Positions 8,757-17,971 are shown, numbered from the stretch's first letter. The stretch is 64,000 nucleotides of DNA from Alistipes sp. (GCA_017937765.1 JAGBCY010000010.1:1-64000); one strand, 5' to 3'. Notes: generated from the letters alone by a model not told the origin. Numbers and translations are program-made.

Positions 8757-10040
8757 CTATTTCTCGCGAATCCACTGTCCGAGTTCGCGCCACGAGGGTC
8801 GCTTGCCGTGCATAAAGATACCCACACGGAAGATCTTTGCAGCAAGCCACGTGGTAAACACAAACGTCAGATACAGAGCCACTAACGACACGATAATCTC
8901 CCACGTCGCGATGCCGAACGGGATGCGGGCAATCATCACGATAGGCGAGGTGAAGGGTATCATCGAGGCCCAGAACGCCATAGGCGAGTTGGGGTCGTTG
9001 AAGACCGACATCATAACGATAATCGAGAGGATTATCGGCAGCATAATGATGGTGTTGAACTGCTGACCATCCTGCACCGAGTCGACAGCCGAGCCCGACG
9101 CAGCGTAGAGCGAGGCGTAGAGTAGGAAGCCACCGAGGATGAAGAGCGTGACGTATGCAAAGAGCGTGGCGATGTAGCCAGTGTCGCCGAGCGTGCCGAC
9201 GAGAGCCTGCATCATAGCGTCGTTTGTGGCCGTAACCTCGGCGGAGAATACCGCGGGGATGAGCCACTTCGAGGCGGCGATGATGAGCAGTGCCCAGATA
9301 GCTATCTGTGTGAGTGCCACGGCGGCGATGCCGAGAATCTTGCCCATCATAAGCTGGAACGGGCTACACGAGGTGACCATCACGTCGATGACGCGGCTGG
9401 CCTTCTCCTCGACTACCGACGTGAGGACCATCTGTCCGTAGAGGATGATGACCATATAGAGCAGCATACCTAAGATCATACCGAGGGCGTAGCTTATGCC
9501 CGACGAGGTTGACTCCATAGTCTCCTCCTCGCCCGTGCCGTCGTTGAGGTAGGTGCTAAGCTCGATGTGGGTCTCGACCGATGAGAGTATCTCGTCGAGG
9601 TTCTCGATGTTGTAGGCCAGGAGTTTATCGTGCTCGACGATGGCCGAAATCTGCGAGGCGATGTTCTCCTCGAGCATCATCGACGACGAGCTGTTGGTGA
9701 TGAGCTGCACCGAGTCGCGCGCCTCAACATCGCTACCGATATAGAGGACGCCGAAGATGCCCGACTCCTCGTTGTATATGTTGCAGGCCTCGGCCTTCGA
9801 CATCTCGCGTTCGGGGACGAAGAGAATCTCGGCCGACGACGTGAGCTTATCGGCAATACGTCCCGAGCGGTCGATGACGACCACCTGCTTCTGGTCGCTT
9901 GTGCCGTAGAGCATCATTAACGACGGTGCCACCATTATGCCGATCATAAAGAGCGGCATAAGGAGTGTGACGATGATAAACGACTTCTTGCGCACGCGCT
10001 CCAAGAACTCGCGCGATATGATTAGATAGATCTTCTTCAT
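8757..10040 (-). CDS. ABC-2 type transporter permease (NatB-like)
   Basis: Inner-membrane half of an ABC exporter. About 427 residues: one N-terminal membrane segment (KKSFIIVTLLMPLFMIGIM), a large extracytoplasmic domain (about 50-170), then several hydrophobic helices, the ABC2_membrane_3/NatB layout. An upstream in-frame ATG (10064) lies inside the ATPase gene; I chose the ATG at 10040 (MKKIYLII), 11 bases after the ATPase stop. Gene order ATPase-permease indicates a dedicated pair. The substrate is unknown; relatives include sodium extrusion and lipid or antibiotic export systems, so no substrate is assigned. Confidence 0.85.
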   Translation of the reverse strand: MKKIYLIISREFLERVRKKSFIIVTLLMPLFMIGIMVAPSLMMLYGTSDQKQVVVIDRSGRIADKLTSSAEILFVPEREMSKAEACNIYNEESGIFGVLYIGSDVEARDSVQLITNSSSSMMLEENIASQISAIVEHDKLLAYNIENLDEILSSVETHIELSTYLNDGTGEEETMESTSSGISYALGMILGMLLYMVIILYGQMVLTSVVEEKASRVIDVMVTSCSPFQLMMGKILGIAAVALTQIAIWALLIIAASKWLIPAVFSAEVTATNDAMMQALVGTLGDTGYIATLFAYVTLFILGGFLLYASLYAASGSAVDSVQDGQQFNTIIMLPIILSIIVMMSVFNDPNSPMAFWASMIPFTSPIVMIARIPFGIATWEIIVSLVALYLTFVFTTWLAAKIFRVGIFMHGKRPSWRELGQWIREK

Positions 10041-10050
10041 AGCTGTGGCG

Positions 10051-10977
10051 TTATAGTGTGCCATTCACGGCACGGATAAATATATCGTTCATCGAGGGCA
10101 TCATCTCGCGCAGTGAGCGCAGCTCGCACCTGTCGTTAAGCGCGGCAATGACGGCGCGGACATCCTCGTCGCGGCGGATGTGGATGTTTGTCTGGCGATA
10201 GCCTCCCACGATGCCGTGGCTCTCGCCCACGACGATGGCCAGCGAGCCGAGCGCAGCGGCGAGTTCGGCGTCGTCGGCACGGTGCGTTACCTCGAAGTTG
10301 TTGCCGCCCGCCGAACGACGTATCTCCTCGACCGAGCCCGAGAGTATGTTGTGCGACTTGTTGATAAGGGTTATGTGGTCGCATATCTCCTCGACCGATG
10401 CCATATTGTGTGTCGAGAAGATGATCGTAGCTCCGCGGTCGCGAAGTCCCAATATCTCCTCTTTCAGCAGGTTAGCGTTAATGGGGTCGAAGCCCGAGAA
10501 TGGCTCGTCGAAGATCAGGAGCTTGGGCTCGTGTACTACCGTAGAGATGAATTGCACCTTCTGGGCCATACCCTTCGACAGATCTTCAACCTTACGCTCC
10601 CACCAGTCGGCAATCGAGAGACGCTCGAACCAACCCTTCAATCGGCTCTCGGCCTCACGGCGTCCGAGGCCCTTGAGGCGTGCGAAGAATATTGCCTGCT
10701 CGCCCACGCGCATCTTCTTATATAGGCCGCGCTCCTCGGGCATATAACCTATGTGGAATACGTCGCTCTCGGTGAGCGGCTTGCCGTCGAGAAGTACACG
10801 TCCAGAGTCGGCCAACGTTATGCGGTTTATCACGCGTATAAGTGTGGTTTTTCCTGCGCCGTTAGGGCCGAGAAGTCCATATACGGCACCTCGAGGCACC
10901 TCGAGCGACACGTCGTCCAAAGCCTTATGGCCGGTGTAGCTCTTGGTGACATTTTCTACTTTTAGAATAGCATCCAT
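10051..10977 (-). CDS. ABC transporter ATP-binding protein (NatA-like)
   Basis: Cytoplasmic ATPase partner of the downstream permease. 308 residues with Walker A GPNGAGKT (37-44), signature LSKGM (133-137), Walker B LLIFDEP (153-159) and the H-loop in STHNMASVEE. The roughly 80 residues after the nucleotide-binding domain resemble the DUF4162 extension common in ABC-2 exporters. First gene of a two-gene operon; a possible TACATTTG element lies at 10999-11006. Confidence 0.88.
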   Translation of the reverse strand: MDAILKVENVTKSYTGHKALDDVSLEVPRGAVYGLLGPNGAGKTTLIRVINRITLADSGRVLLDGKPLTESDVFHIGYMPEERGLYKKMRVGEQAIFFARLKGLGRREAESRLKGWFERLSIADWWERKVEDLSKGMAQKVQFISTVVHEPKLLIFDEPFSGFDPINANLLKEEILGLRDRGATIIFSTHNMASVEEICDHITLINKSHNILSGSVEEIRRSAGGNNFEVTHRADDAELAAALGSLAIVVGESHGIVGGYRQTNIHIRRDEDVRAVIAALNDRCELRSLREMMPSMNDIFIRAVNGTL

Positions 10978-10998
10978 AGTATGAATAGTTTAACCCTA

Positions 10999-11006
10999 CA
11001 AATGTA
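10999..11006 (-). promoter_or_regulatory. Possible promoter -7 element (TACATTTG) of the ABC operon
   Basis: TAnnTTTG match on the minus strand, 21 bases before the ATPase start. No good -33 match at the expected distance. Confidence 0.45.
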
Positions 11007-11044
11007 CGAAAAAATAGGTATATTATTCTATTATTGGCAAAAAA

Positions 11045-11075
11045 ATCTGCTCGACCCAAAGTGAGCCGAGCAGAT
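11045..11075 (-). terminator. Terminator after the starch-binding-type lipoprotein
   Basis: 9-bp stem ATCTGCTCG/CGAGCAGAT with further inner pairing, followed on the minus strand by a run of seven T. It starts 30 bases after the stop of the 11106-13661 gene. Confidence 0.8.
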
Positions 11076-11105
11076 CTTTTGATAGTGTAGTCGGTACCTC
11101 GATTG

Positions 11106-13661
11106 TTACTTTACGCTCCAGGTACCACCACCCTTATCCCAGGTGCTCTCCTTAACGGTGTAGAGATTCTTACCGTCGGTCGGAGCCTTGAGGTCGGCCG
11201 TCTGGTTCCACTTGTTGTTCCAGTTGTTGGCCGTTGTTCCGGGGTTCATACGGCAGAATATCACGTTGCAGCCGTAATCGTAACCCTCGGGAATGTTGAG
11301 TTCGTAGATGCCATCGCTGTCGCTATCTACCATACTTACCCATATTTCGCCGGGAGTACCACCGAAGAAGTAAGCGGCGAAGCGAGCGTTTGACTGCTTC
11401 CAGTTGGCGTTAGGTTTGAGGTAGAGCTTATTCTCGGTAACCTCGGGCTCCTCCTGCTTGGGCTCCTCGCCCTCGACAGTCTGCTGTGCTACGGCTGTGT
11501 AGTCGCCACCGGCAGTCACCAAGTAGAGGCGTTTGTTGGCGTAGTCGAAGTAGATATCGAATGTGCCGGCTGCGGTGTTCGATACATCCGAACCTGTAGG
11601 GTACAGTTGGATCCAGCCGTTGGGGTTCATATAGACGATACCGCCACCGTAGTTCTCCGCCCAATCCTTATCCTTGCGAACCTTGAACGATGCGTAGGCA
11701 TCGAGTGTAACGCCCTTAGCAACAAAGAGATTCTTAACGGTTGTTGTCACCATAGCGGTGTCGCCCCACCCGTTGAATGTACCCGATACACCCCACGCTG
11801 TTGGCTGGTCGGGAGTCTCCTCCTCAGTCTCGTCGGGGATGGCTGTGCCGTTCTCGGTCTGCTGGGTAGCAGTGGTGTAGTCTGCATCAGCCTCCATAAG
11901 GTAGAGCTTGCTCTCGTTGCCGAGGTACTCGAAGTAAACGTCGTAGGTGCCGCTCTTGGCAATCTCGATATCGGCACCGTTATGGTATGCCGTCATCCAG
12001 CTGTTGGCGTTAAGGAAGGTGATGCCACCACCGAAGTTGGTCTCCCAGGTGGTTGAGTCCTTAACCTTGATCTTGCTGCCCGTGAGTAGGTCGATACCCT
12101 TAGCAACGAAGAGGTTAGCCTTCGAAGTCTCGGTCATTATGCGGTCGCTCCAGCTGTTGAACTCACCCGTCAACGACCAAACGATGGGCTCCTCGACGAT
12201 ATCTGCGGGGGTCTTACCATCGGTGAGTGCATAGAATGCCTTGTCCGAGTAGTTGAAGTAGAGGTCGTAGGTGCCAGCTGCCAACTGCATATTCTTACCA
12301 CCGTTAGCGAGCGTGAGACGCTTGTTTGCCTCGATAGTGATGGCATCCACCTCCTCGGCACTACCAACGCCGTAGCTCTCCTCCCACGCGTCGTTTACGC
12401 GGAGCTTGAAGCTGTCGGTGTCGGCGATAGCTACGCCCTTAAGTGTGTAGTAGTCGTCCTCGAGCGTCATATCCGTGTCGGTCTCCCAGTTGCCACCGAG
12501 GCCGATAAGACCGATCGAGAACTCGACGATAGGCTCGTCGTAGCCATCCTTCGTGCCCCAGATACCCTTATCCCAGTCGGTGATATAGAAGTAGTTGTTG
12601 GGGTCAATGCCAACGGTTGTGTCGACAGTCTGGTTCCATACGTGGTGCTCCACGATGTTGCCCTCTGCGTCCTGAACATTCCAGCCAAACTCCGTGAACT
12701 CGGGGTTCATACGGCAGAAGAGCATCGAGGTCATATCGGCAGGAATCAAGCACTCGTAGATGCCGTCGCCATCCTCGTCGCTGAACTTAACGTCTAAGTT
12801 GCTTGTCTCGTTCCACACGTGGGCTGCAAACCAAGCACCGTCAGCCTTCCAGCCATCGTTAGGCACGAAGTAGATCTTTGTCATCTTCTGCTCCGCATCG
12901 GCGAGTGTGCCGAGGTTGTAGACCTTACCATAGCCGAAGCCCTTGATGGTTGTCTCCTTGCACTTTACGCCATTGATAGAGTATGAGAGTGTGGCACTCT
13001 GATCGGTACCTGACTGAACACACGGCCATACAGGCACCCAGTTCTCACCCTTGATGCCCTCGAAGGTTATCTCGGGGACGCTCTCAGAAAATTCACCATC
13101 GGCATCTGCCTCGCGGAAGACATTGATATCAGCATTGCCATTATTGAACGATACGTTGAACGTCACGCTTCCCTCGCCATTATATGTGTAGCGCAAGAAC
13201 GAGATCTCCGATGTGAGCTTGATGGGCTTCTCGACCGAGAACTCGTCTATAAAGTTATACACGTGGAGGGTCTTCTTGCCGCTACGTGAGGTTGAATAAG
13301 ATGCATCATAATTAGATATTGAAACCATCTTGCCGATAAGACTCTTTGCCCCCTCATCCGTGCAGGTAAACTTGTTTTTCTCGGCCTCGCTGTTTGAGAA
13401 TAGATACTCCGTATAATCGCTATAATCGGTAATAACGAGTGTCTCGTTACCCTCCCATACGGTGTTCCATACCTTACTCTCGGCATCGTACTCGAGGTCG
13501 GCACGTGTTGTGTCGTTCGAAATCTCGGCGTAGAACGAGAGACCTGCGCTCTGCTCGGGCGTCTTATCTACGTTCTCGTCTGTCTCTGTACAAGCTGCTG
13601 CACCCATTGTAACCAGTGCAACAAGCATCAAATTCCAAAACTTTCTCATCTCTTTGCTCAT
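11106..13661 (-). CDS. Surface lipoprotein with SusE/SusF-like and CBM26-like modules
   Basis: 851 residues, probably exposed on the outer membrane. The lipobox ends at about Cys24. An N-terminal domain (about 38-250) resembles fimbrillin-type beta domains (TTRADLEY followed by a W-x-EGNET segment). Two segments match each other and look like starch-binding CBM26 modules: KIYFVPNDGW to WNQT (about 262-350) and KLYLKPNANW to WNQT (about 760-835), each with FCRMNP. Between them lie three SusE/SusF-like repeats with LTGEFNSW or VSGTFNGW and NLFVAKG motifs. There are no SusC/SusD partners nearby, so it is an orphan binding protein, or its locus lies elsewhere. It follows a small-peptide gene by 20 bases in the same operon. 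Domain names rest on motif resemblance only. Confidence 0.75.
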   Translation of the reverse strand: MSKEMRKFWNLMLVALVTMGAAACTETDENVDKTPEQSAGLSFYAEISNDTTRADLEYDAESKVWNTVWEGNETLVITDYSDYTEYLFSNSEAEKNKFTCTDEGAKSLIGKMVSISNYDASYSTSRSGKKTLHVYNFIDEFSVEKPIKLTSEISFLRYTYNGEGSVTFNVSFNNGNADINVFREADADGEFSESVPEITFEGIKGENWVPVWPCVQSGTDQSATLSYSINGVKCKETTIKGFGYGKVYNLGTLADAEQKMTKIYFVPNDGWKADGAWFAAHVWNETSNLDVKFSDEDGDGIYECLIPADMTSMLFCRMNPEFTEFGWNVQDAEGNIVEHHVWNQTVDTTVGIDPNNYFYITDWDKGIWGTKDGYDEPIVEFSIGLIGLGGNWETDTDMTLEDDYYTLKGVAIADTDSFKLRVNDAWEESYGVGSAEEVDAITIEANKRLTLANGGKNMQLAAGTYDLYFNYSDKAFYALTDGKTPADIVEEPIVWSLTGEFNSWSDRIMTETSKANLFVAKGIDLLTGSKIKVKDSTTWETNFGGGITFLNANSWMTAYHNGADIEIAKSGTYDVYFEYLGNESKLYLMEADADYTTATQQTENGTAIPDETEEETPDQPTAWGVSGTFNGWGDTAMVTTTVKNLFVAKGVTLDAYASFKVRKDKDWAENYGGGIVYMNPNGWIQLYPTGSDVSNTAAGTFDIYFDYANKRLYLVTAGGDYTAVAQQTVEGEEPKQEEPEVTENKLYLKPNANWKQSNARFAAYFFGGTPGEIWVSMVDSDSDGIYELNIPEGYDYGCNVIFCRMNPGTTANNWNNKWNQTADLKAPTDGKNLYTVKESTWDKGGGTWSVK

Positions 13662-13681
13662 TTTTTTGGTTAAACATTGGG

Positions 13682-13843
13682 TTACCAGACGATGTCCTCC
13701 TCGCCGTACGAGGGCCCATCAAATCCATACTCGTCGCTGGCCTCGAAGCCGCGCTCTACAGCGATCTCCACAACCTCCATCACTGGAGCCTCATAGCGGG
13801 GTAGAGACTCGCGCTCAACTGTAAAATAGTTTGTAGCTTTCAT
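13682..13843 (-). CDS. Small acidic protein, 53 residues, upstream of the surface lipoprotein
   Basis: Starts MKATNYFTVERESLPRYEAP and ends YGEEDIVW. It is acidic, has no signal peptide or membrane segment, and has no recognised function. Short proteins with a Y-x-AP-x-MEVVEI core occur next to surface-protein genes in Bacteroidales, from memory. An upstream in-frame extension exists, but the ATG at 13843 is preferred because the extension runs through a promoter-like element (TAAATTTG, 13918-13925). The stop lies 20 bases before the lipoprotein start, so the two are probably co-transcribed. Confidence 0.6.
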   Translation of the reverse strand: MKATNYFTVERESLPRYEAPVMEVVEIAVERGFEASDEYGFDGPSYGEEDIVW

Positions 13844-13917
13844 CTTGAATTGTTTATGTAATAATATTTGGTTCTGTTTGCTTTTTTTGCCGTAGTCGTT
13901 GCACACCACACGGCATA

Positions 13918-13925
13918 CAAATTTA
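13918..13925 (-). promoter_or_regulatory. Possible promoter -7 element (TAAATTTG)
   Basis: Minus-strand TAnnTTTG match about 75 bases before the small acidic gene. No clear -33 element. Confidence 0.4.
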
Positions 13926-14010
13926 AAAATAAATCGCGAGATATCCATTGCCTTGTGCGGGCTTTCGTGATGAACGGTCGGTTTTGTTGGACGAATAGCC
14001 AAAAACAAAA

Positions 14011-14044
14011 GATAGGATGTGCAGCTTTTGCCACACATCCTATC
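14011..14044 (-). terminator. Terminator after the nucleoside-gate membrane protein
   Basis: 15-nt arms (GATAGGATGTG core) with one mismatch around an AAAA loop, then TTTTGTTTTT on the minus strand, 21 bases after the stop. Confidence 0.85.
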
Positions 14045-14065
14045 GGTGAAATTCTTTCTGTGAGG

Positions 14066-15799
14066 TTAGTTCGCAGCTTCAGCCTCGGCAGTAACCTCTG
14101 AAGTCTCGGCAGTCTCAGCCTCGTCAGCAACCTCTGAAGTTTCGGCAGTCTCAGCCTCGTCAGCAACCTCTGAAGTTTCGGCAGTCTCAGCCTCGGGGAC
14201 TACCTCCGTAGCGGTCTCCTCGGCAGGAGCATCGCTAACCTCCGCCCTCTTAAACTGGAAGGGGATAGCCTCGTCAAGGGCCTCGAGCTCCTCGGCCGAG
14301 AGCATTTCCACAGGACGGTTAAACATCTTCTCGGCAATATCGTTGCGATACATCGCAAAGCCGGCCTCGACCTCCTTGATGAGGCTCTCGCGTGTCTCGT
14401 TAGAGAGCTTATCCACCGAGATAAAGTCGGCAGCGTCGAGCTTCTCGCCATCAACAACCTCTACCTTATCGTGGTTCGAGAGCAGTACACCCTCGATAAC
14501 GCGTGCCAACGAACCCTCCTCCTCGGGAGTGTCGCCAGCCTCGTCGGTAAAGACTCTGTCGCCTACCTTCACCTGATTCTCGCCAACGATCTCGATGACG
14601 ATGGGTGATGTGGTATAGCGATCGGCGCCACCCTCGAAACCTGTGGGAGCACCAAACGCAAGGGCGTAGAGCGCGAAGATCCAGTGAGCAACGATACCTG
14701 CAACAAGGCCACCTACGGTGTGAGCAAGGATAGCCTTTGAGGTGAGCTTACGGTAGCCCAGCGCGTCGAGCATAGCGGTGTGTGTGCTGAGGTAACCGCT
14801 CCAGCACATACCGATAGCGGTGAATACGGCGATAGCGTTACCATCGACAATACCCTGAGCCGAGAACTCGGGAACAAGGCTGAGCGCAGCACCCACGGCA
14901 CCGAGCGACGTAATGGGGAATGCCATCAGTGCGGGGTGCTGGAAGCCGAACAACCAATCGAAGATGATGTTGATATGACCGAAGAGCCAGGGTAGGAATG
15001 CAACACCCTCGTAGGCAGCACCCTCGTAGACGTTATTACCACCAGCGTCGAACGTGAGAATCATCACAAGCGTCGAGATGATAAGCACGCCGGGGATAAT
15101 CGAGATACCTACGTCGACACCCGTCTTACCACCGTCGAGCAACGAGTTGAGGATACGTGTGAAGAGCGATGTCTCCTTAACCTCCTCGTCGGCCTGCATA
15201 TCCTGCTCGTCGAGGACTGCGGCGTACTCCTCCTTAAACTCGGGGTACTGCTTAATGACGAAACGCTGCATAAGGCGAGTCGAAACGATACAGCCGCTAA
15301 AAGCACCAAGCAAACCGATGAAGGGCTCGACGAAGTAACCCTGCGAGATCATAAAGACGATAACGAGCAGACCCATACCGAAGGCCGTACCGAAGTTCGT
15401 GAGCGAGATGAGCTGGAACTTCTTGAAGTATGAACTGAAACGCTTATCCTTCGCGAGCGAGATGATTGCGGGGTTATCCGAGAGGAATGTCATAACGGCA
15501 CCAAGCGATGCGACACCCGGAAGGTTGAACAGCGGCTTCATCAAGGGGCGAAGGATGCGCTCCAAGAGGCTCACAACGCCAAACTCAACAAAGATGCGAC
15601 CGAGAGCTCCGGTGATGACGCAGATGGCCATAAGGTAGAAGACGGTGTTGAGCAGCAGGTCGTGCGCCGTCTTCATAATGGTATTGAGCATATTCGGCAG
15701 ACCCATAACCGAGCCTATGCCGCCGAAGATGCCAACGACGATAACAAGGCAGAAGATACCCACGAGGTACTTCTTGAAGCCCTTATCCTTATTCTCCAT
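14066..15799 (-). CDS. Nucleoside-recognition/gate domain membrane protein with acidic repeat tail
   Basis: 577 residues. The first 390 or so are hydrophobic, with many membrane helices and two Gate-like halves (for example FLSDNPAIISLAKD and GMCWSGYLSTHTAMLDALGYR), as in the YjiH/spore-maturation-like nucleoside recognition family. Substrate and direction of transport are unknown. After the membrane part comes a soluble acidic region, ending in a 12-residue tandem repeat TAETSEVADEAE (the 36-bp DNA repeat covers about 14085-14190). It lies 39 bases downstream of a porin gene on the same strand and is likely co-transcribed, suggesting that the porin and the inner-membrane protein serve the same solute. 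Confidence 0.75.
   Translation of the reverse strand: MENKDKGFKKYLVGIFCLVIVVGIFGGIGSVMGLPNMLNTIMKTAHDLLLNTVFYLMAICVITGALGRIFVEFGVVSLLERILRPLMKPLFNLPGVASLGAVMTFLSDNPAIISLAKDKRFSSYFKKFQLISLTNFGTAFGMGLLVIVFMISQGYFVEPFIGLLGAFSGCIVSTRLMQRFVIKQYPEFKEEYAAVLDEQDMQADEEVKETSLFTRILNSLLDGGKTGVDVGISIIPGVLIISTLVMILTFDAGGNNVYEGAAYEGVAFLPWLFGHINIIFDWLFGFQHPALMAFPITSLGAVGAALSLVPEFSAQGIVDGNAIAVFTAIGMCWSGYLSTHTAMLDALGYRKLTSKAILAHTVGGLVAGIVAHWIFALYALAFGAPTGFEGGADRYTTSPIVIEIVGENQVKVGDRVFTDEAGDTPEEEGSLARVIEGVLLSNHDKVEVVDGEKLDAADFISVDKLSNETRESLIKEVEAGFAMYRNDIAEKMFNRPVEMLSAEELEALDEAIPFQFKRAEVSDAPAEETATEVVPEAETAETSEVADEAETAETSEVADEAETAETSEVTAEAEAAN
14085..14190 (-). repeat. 36-bp in-frame tandem repeat (about three copies)
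   Basis: Encodes the repeated acidic peptide ADEAETAETSEV at the C-terminus of the gate-domain protein. Copies are nearly identical, so copy number may vary between strains. Confidence 0.8.
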
Positions 15800-15838
15800 A
15801 AATTAATTGATTATTAGGTTTGTAATTCTTAAGTGTCG

Positions 15839-16930
15839 TTAAAACTTCGCAGCACGCTTGTCGAGGTGCTTGTCGATAATTGTCGTGATGCCCTTAACCA
15901 CGTCGATTCTCCAGGTGAGACCAACGGTGAGGAACGAGCCCTTACCGAGGGCTGTGCCGTTGGGGTTGGTGTTGTCGCCAAAGTTGTAGGCATAGGCTGC
16001 GTGGAGGCGTACATCGCGGTTACCACGGCCGCCGAGCGGGTAGTACTCAACGCCACCACCTACGCGTGTAATTTCGGTGCCGGGGATGAGACCCGAGGCG
16101 GTGATTGAGCTGCGGCCAATCTTATCGTAGGTAGCCTTAACAAAGATATTCACGCGATTAGCAACAAGATACGAGAACTCGCCCATAATCGAGAAGTTGT
16201 CGAACAGAAGATCCTTAGCCTTAGGACCGCGGTTCATAAGGTCGAGCTGAAGTTTAGCGTCGCCAAACTTAAACTGGTTGCCGAGAGCGATATACTTGTC
16301 GTACTTGCCGGGGGCATACTGCATAAGGTTGAACGACCAGAGCGCGGTGTAGCAGCCGTGCGTGCCCGACCAGTAGAGGTTGTAGGCGAAGAGGTTGGTC
16401 TCGCTGTTATCATAAGGACTCTGGCAGGCCTGGAAGAGGATGGTGTCGTTGCCCTTATTCGTTGTGTAAGAAACGCTTGCGCCAAGCTGATAGCACGATA
16501 CATTGTTCCAAAACTCCGAGCAGAAGTAGAGGTCGATGGGTGCGCGGTCGTACTCCCAGCCACCAATCATAAGCACCTGTTTACCTCCCGAGATTGCCCA
16601 GTTGTCCGTAGGCTTATAGGTGAGCGTGAGCCAGTCGGTATTGTGAGCAAAGCTGCTGAGTGAGTTTACGCGGTTGAAACGCTGACGCCACGAGTACGAG
16701 AACTTGTTACCTATGGTGCCATCCATACGGAGGTTGAAGTAGCGTGCCTCGAAGCCTGATGCCCCGGGCAGACGCTCGCCCGCGAGAGACTGGTCGATGT
16801 AGTCGAAACGAGCCTCGACACCGAGCTTGAAGATCTCGTTCACATCGCGGTTATTCTCTTGAGCCTGAGCACTATTCACGCCTATGAGCGCAACGGCAAG
16901 GCACAAAATCTTAGTAAAGGTTTTCTTCAT
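15839..16930 (-). CDS. Outer-membrane porin (phosphate-selective porin O/P-like)
   Basis: 363 residues with a cleavable signal peptide ending near AQAQ (24). The mature chain is made of alternating beta strands rich in aromatic residues (FSYSWRQRFNR, WALSGGKQV-like segments) and ends in GLTWRIDV followed by a short helical tail. This matches the OprO/OprP-type porin superfamily seen in Bacteroidota, but selectivity cannot be read from sequence. First gene of an operon with the nucleoside-gate protein; promoter TACCTTTG at 16971-16978. Confidence 0.75.
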   Translation of the reverse strand: MKKTFTKILCLAVALIGVNSAQAQENNRDVNEIFKLGVEARFDYIDQSLAGERLPGASGFEARYFNLRMDGTIGNKFSYSWRQRFNRVNSLSSFAHNTDWLTLTYKPTDNWAISGGKQVLMIGGWEYDRAPIDLYFCSEFWNNVSCYQLGASVSYTTNKGNDTILFQACQSPYDNSETNLFAYNLYWSGTHGCYTALWSFNLMQYAPGKYDKYIALGNQFKFGDAKLQLDLMNRGPKAKDLLFDNFSIMGEFSYLVANRVNIFVKATYDKIGRSSITASGLIPGTEITRVGGGVEYYPLGGRGNRDVRLHAAYAYNFGDNTNPNGTALGKGSFLTVGLTWRIDVVKGITTIIDKHLDKRAAKF

Positions 16931-16970
16931 AGTATTAGGTTTTGATTACACTTCGCCTTAAATTATTATA

Positions 16971-16978
16971 CAAAGGTA
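16971..16978 (-). promoter_or_regulatory. Porin operon promoter (TACCTTTG)
   Basis: Minus-strand -7 element, with TTTG (complement of 16997-17000) 18 bp upstream. Confidence 0.7.
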
Positions 16979-17212
16979 ACAAAACAATTCAAAATGCAAA
17001 ATCCTCGACCTCAAAAATTTCTATTATTCGCAACTATGCGCGCGGTTGCTATGGTGGTTTATGGCGGTTACGGTGGCGGTTGGCGATTCGTATAATCGCA
17101 AAATTGTTTCTACCGTTACGCTATGAACCGATATTTTACGTTGGTTGTCGCACTGCTCGTGTCGCTCTCAAAATTTTTGCAGTTTATTTATTGCGCTTTG
17201 CAAAAATTATAT

Positions 17213-17220
17213 TATCTTTG
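17213..17220 (+). promoter_or_regulatory. tRNA promoter -7 element (TATCTTTG)
   Basis: TAnnTTTG match 23 bases before the tRNA, with a TTG at 17191-17193 about 19 bp upstream. Confidence 0.7.
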
Positions 17221-17243
17221 CCCCCACGAAACGTGAAAACGTT

Positions 17244-17317
<74 letters not shown>

Positions 17318-17325
17318 CAACTAAG

Positions 17326-17353
17326 AAGCCTCGATTCTTGTCGGGGCTTTTTT
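17326..17353 (+). terminator. tRNA terminator
   Basis: 9-nt arms AAGCCTCGA and TCGGGGCTT around a TTCTTG loop, followed by T4 then G. Confidence 0.8.
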
Positions 17354-17467
17354 GTGTTTCTGGGTGTGGTGTAGGGTCTTAGGAGGATTGCGTTCGGTCA
17401 TGCCCCCCCCAGTCTCATCCCGCCCCAAAAAAAGGAATTACTCACTACTCACTACTCATTAAAACGA

Positions 17468-17495
17468 AAAAGGCCACCCCGAGGGGCGGCCTTTT
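17468..17495 (-). terminator. Terminator of the truncated gene remnant
   Basis: A GC-rich hairpin, AAGGCC-G-CCCC on the minus strand with one G-T pair, lies about 21 bases after the remnant's stop. Its intactness suggests the remnant is the true 3' end of a former gene. Confidence 0.75.
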
Positions 17496-17516
17496 CGCTT
17501 ATGCTATGCAACCGTA

Positions 17517-17968
17517 TTAGTATGCCAAGCAGTCAACACGGATACAACCGAGTGTTGCGTTGGGGTGCAATACGTAAACATACATATAGATACCATCCTC
17601 CGATACCTTCATAGCGCAGTCGGTGTTACCACCAGCCGATGCAGCGTTCCAGCCGTAGCTACCAGTGCTAACGGTCTTAATGCCAGCCTTGAAGTTGTCG
17701 ATAGATGTTACGTCAGCAAGGAAGATAGCTGCGTCGGTCAATGCCCAAGTGAAGTAGGTATCGCAAGCAGTCATCAGGTAGTAAGCACCGTTGAACTGCT
17801 CAACGTCGATACATACAGCACCGCAGTTGCTGTTTGTTGTGAGCTGAACAGCAAGAGCTGTCTCAGCCTCTGCCCATACGAAGCAGTTGCTTGAGTAACC
17901 AGTCATGAAGTAAGGAGCACCCTGACCCATATCGCGGTAGATAACATCACCATTAAAAACGAGATAAG
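17517..17968 (-). pseudogene. 3' remnant of a surface-protein gene, 5' part missing
   Basis: The reading frame gives GDVIYRDMGQGAPYFMTG and onward for about 150 residues, ending CLAY. The only ATG in frame (17930) falls inside what looks like a conserved repeat, giving 137 residues without a signal peptide. Upstream, the frame keeps protein-like sequence (FSSSYLVFN) until about 17968 and then hits a stop at 17979-17981, inside the start of the oppositely oriented DUF4434 gene. So the gene has its stop and terminator but has lost its start, promoter and N-terminus. The segments (YLVFNGDVIYRD, PYFMTGY, GAYYLMTACDTYF) look like repeats of a secreted beta-rich protein; I do not recognise the family. 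An assembly misjoin is an alternative. Confidence 0.65.
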
Positions 17969-17971
17969 AAG

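Noticed and set aside
17403-17410. Run of eight C as a phase-variable tract
   Set aside because: Lies in a non-coding gap between terminators, with no gene that slippage would affect.
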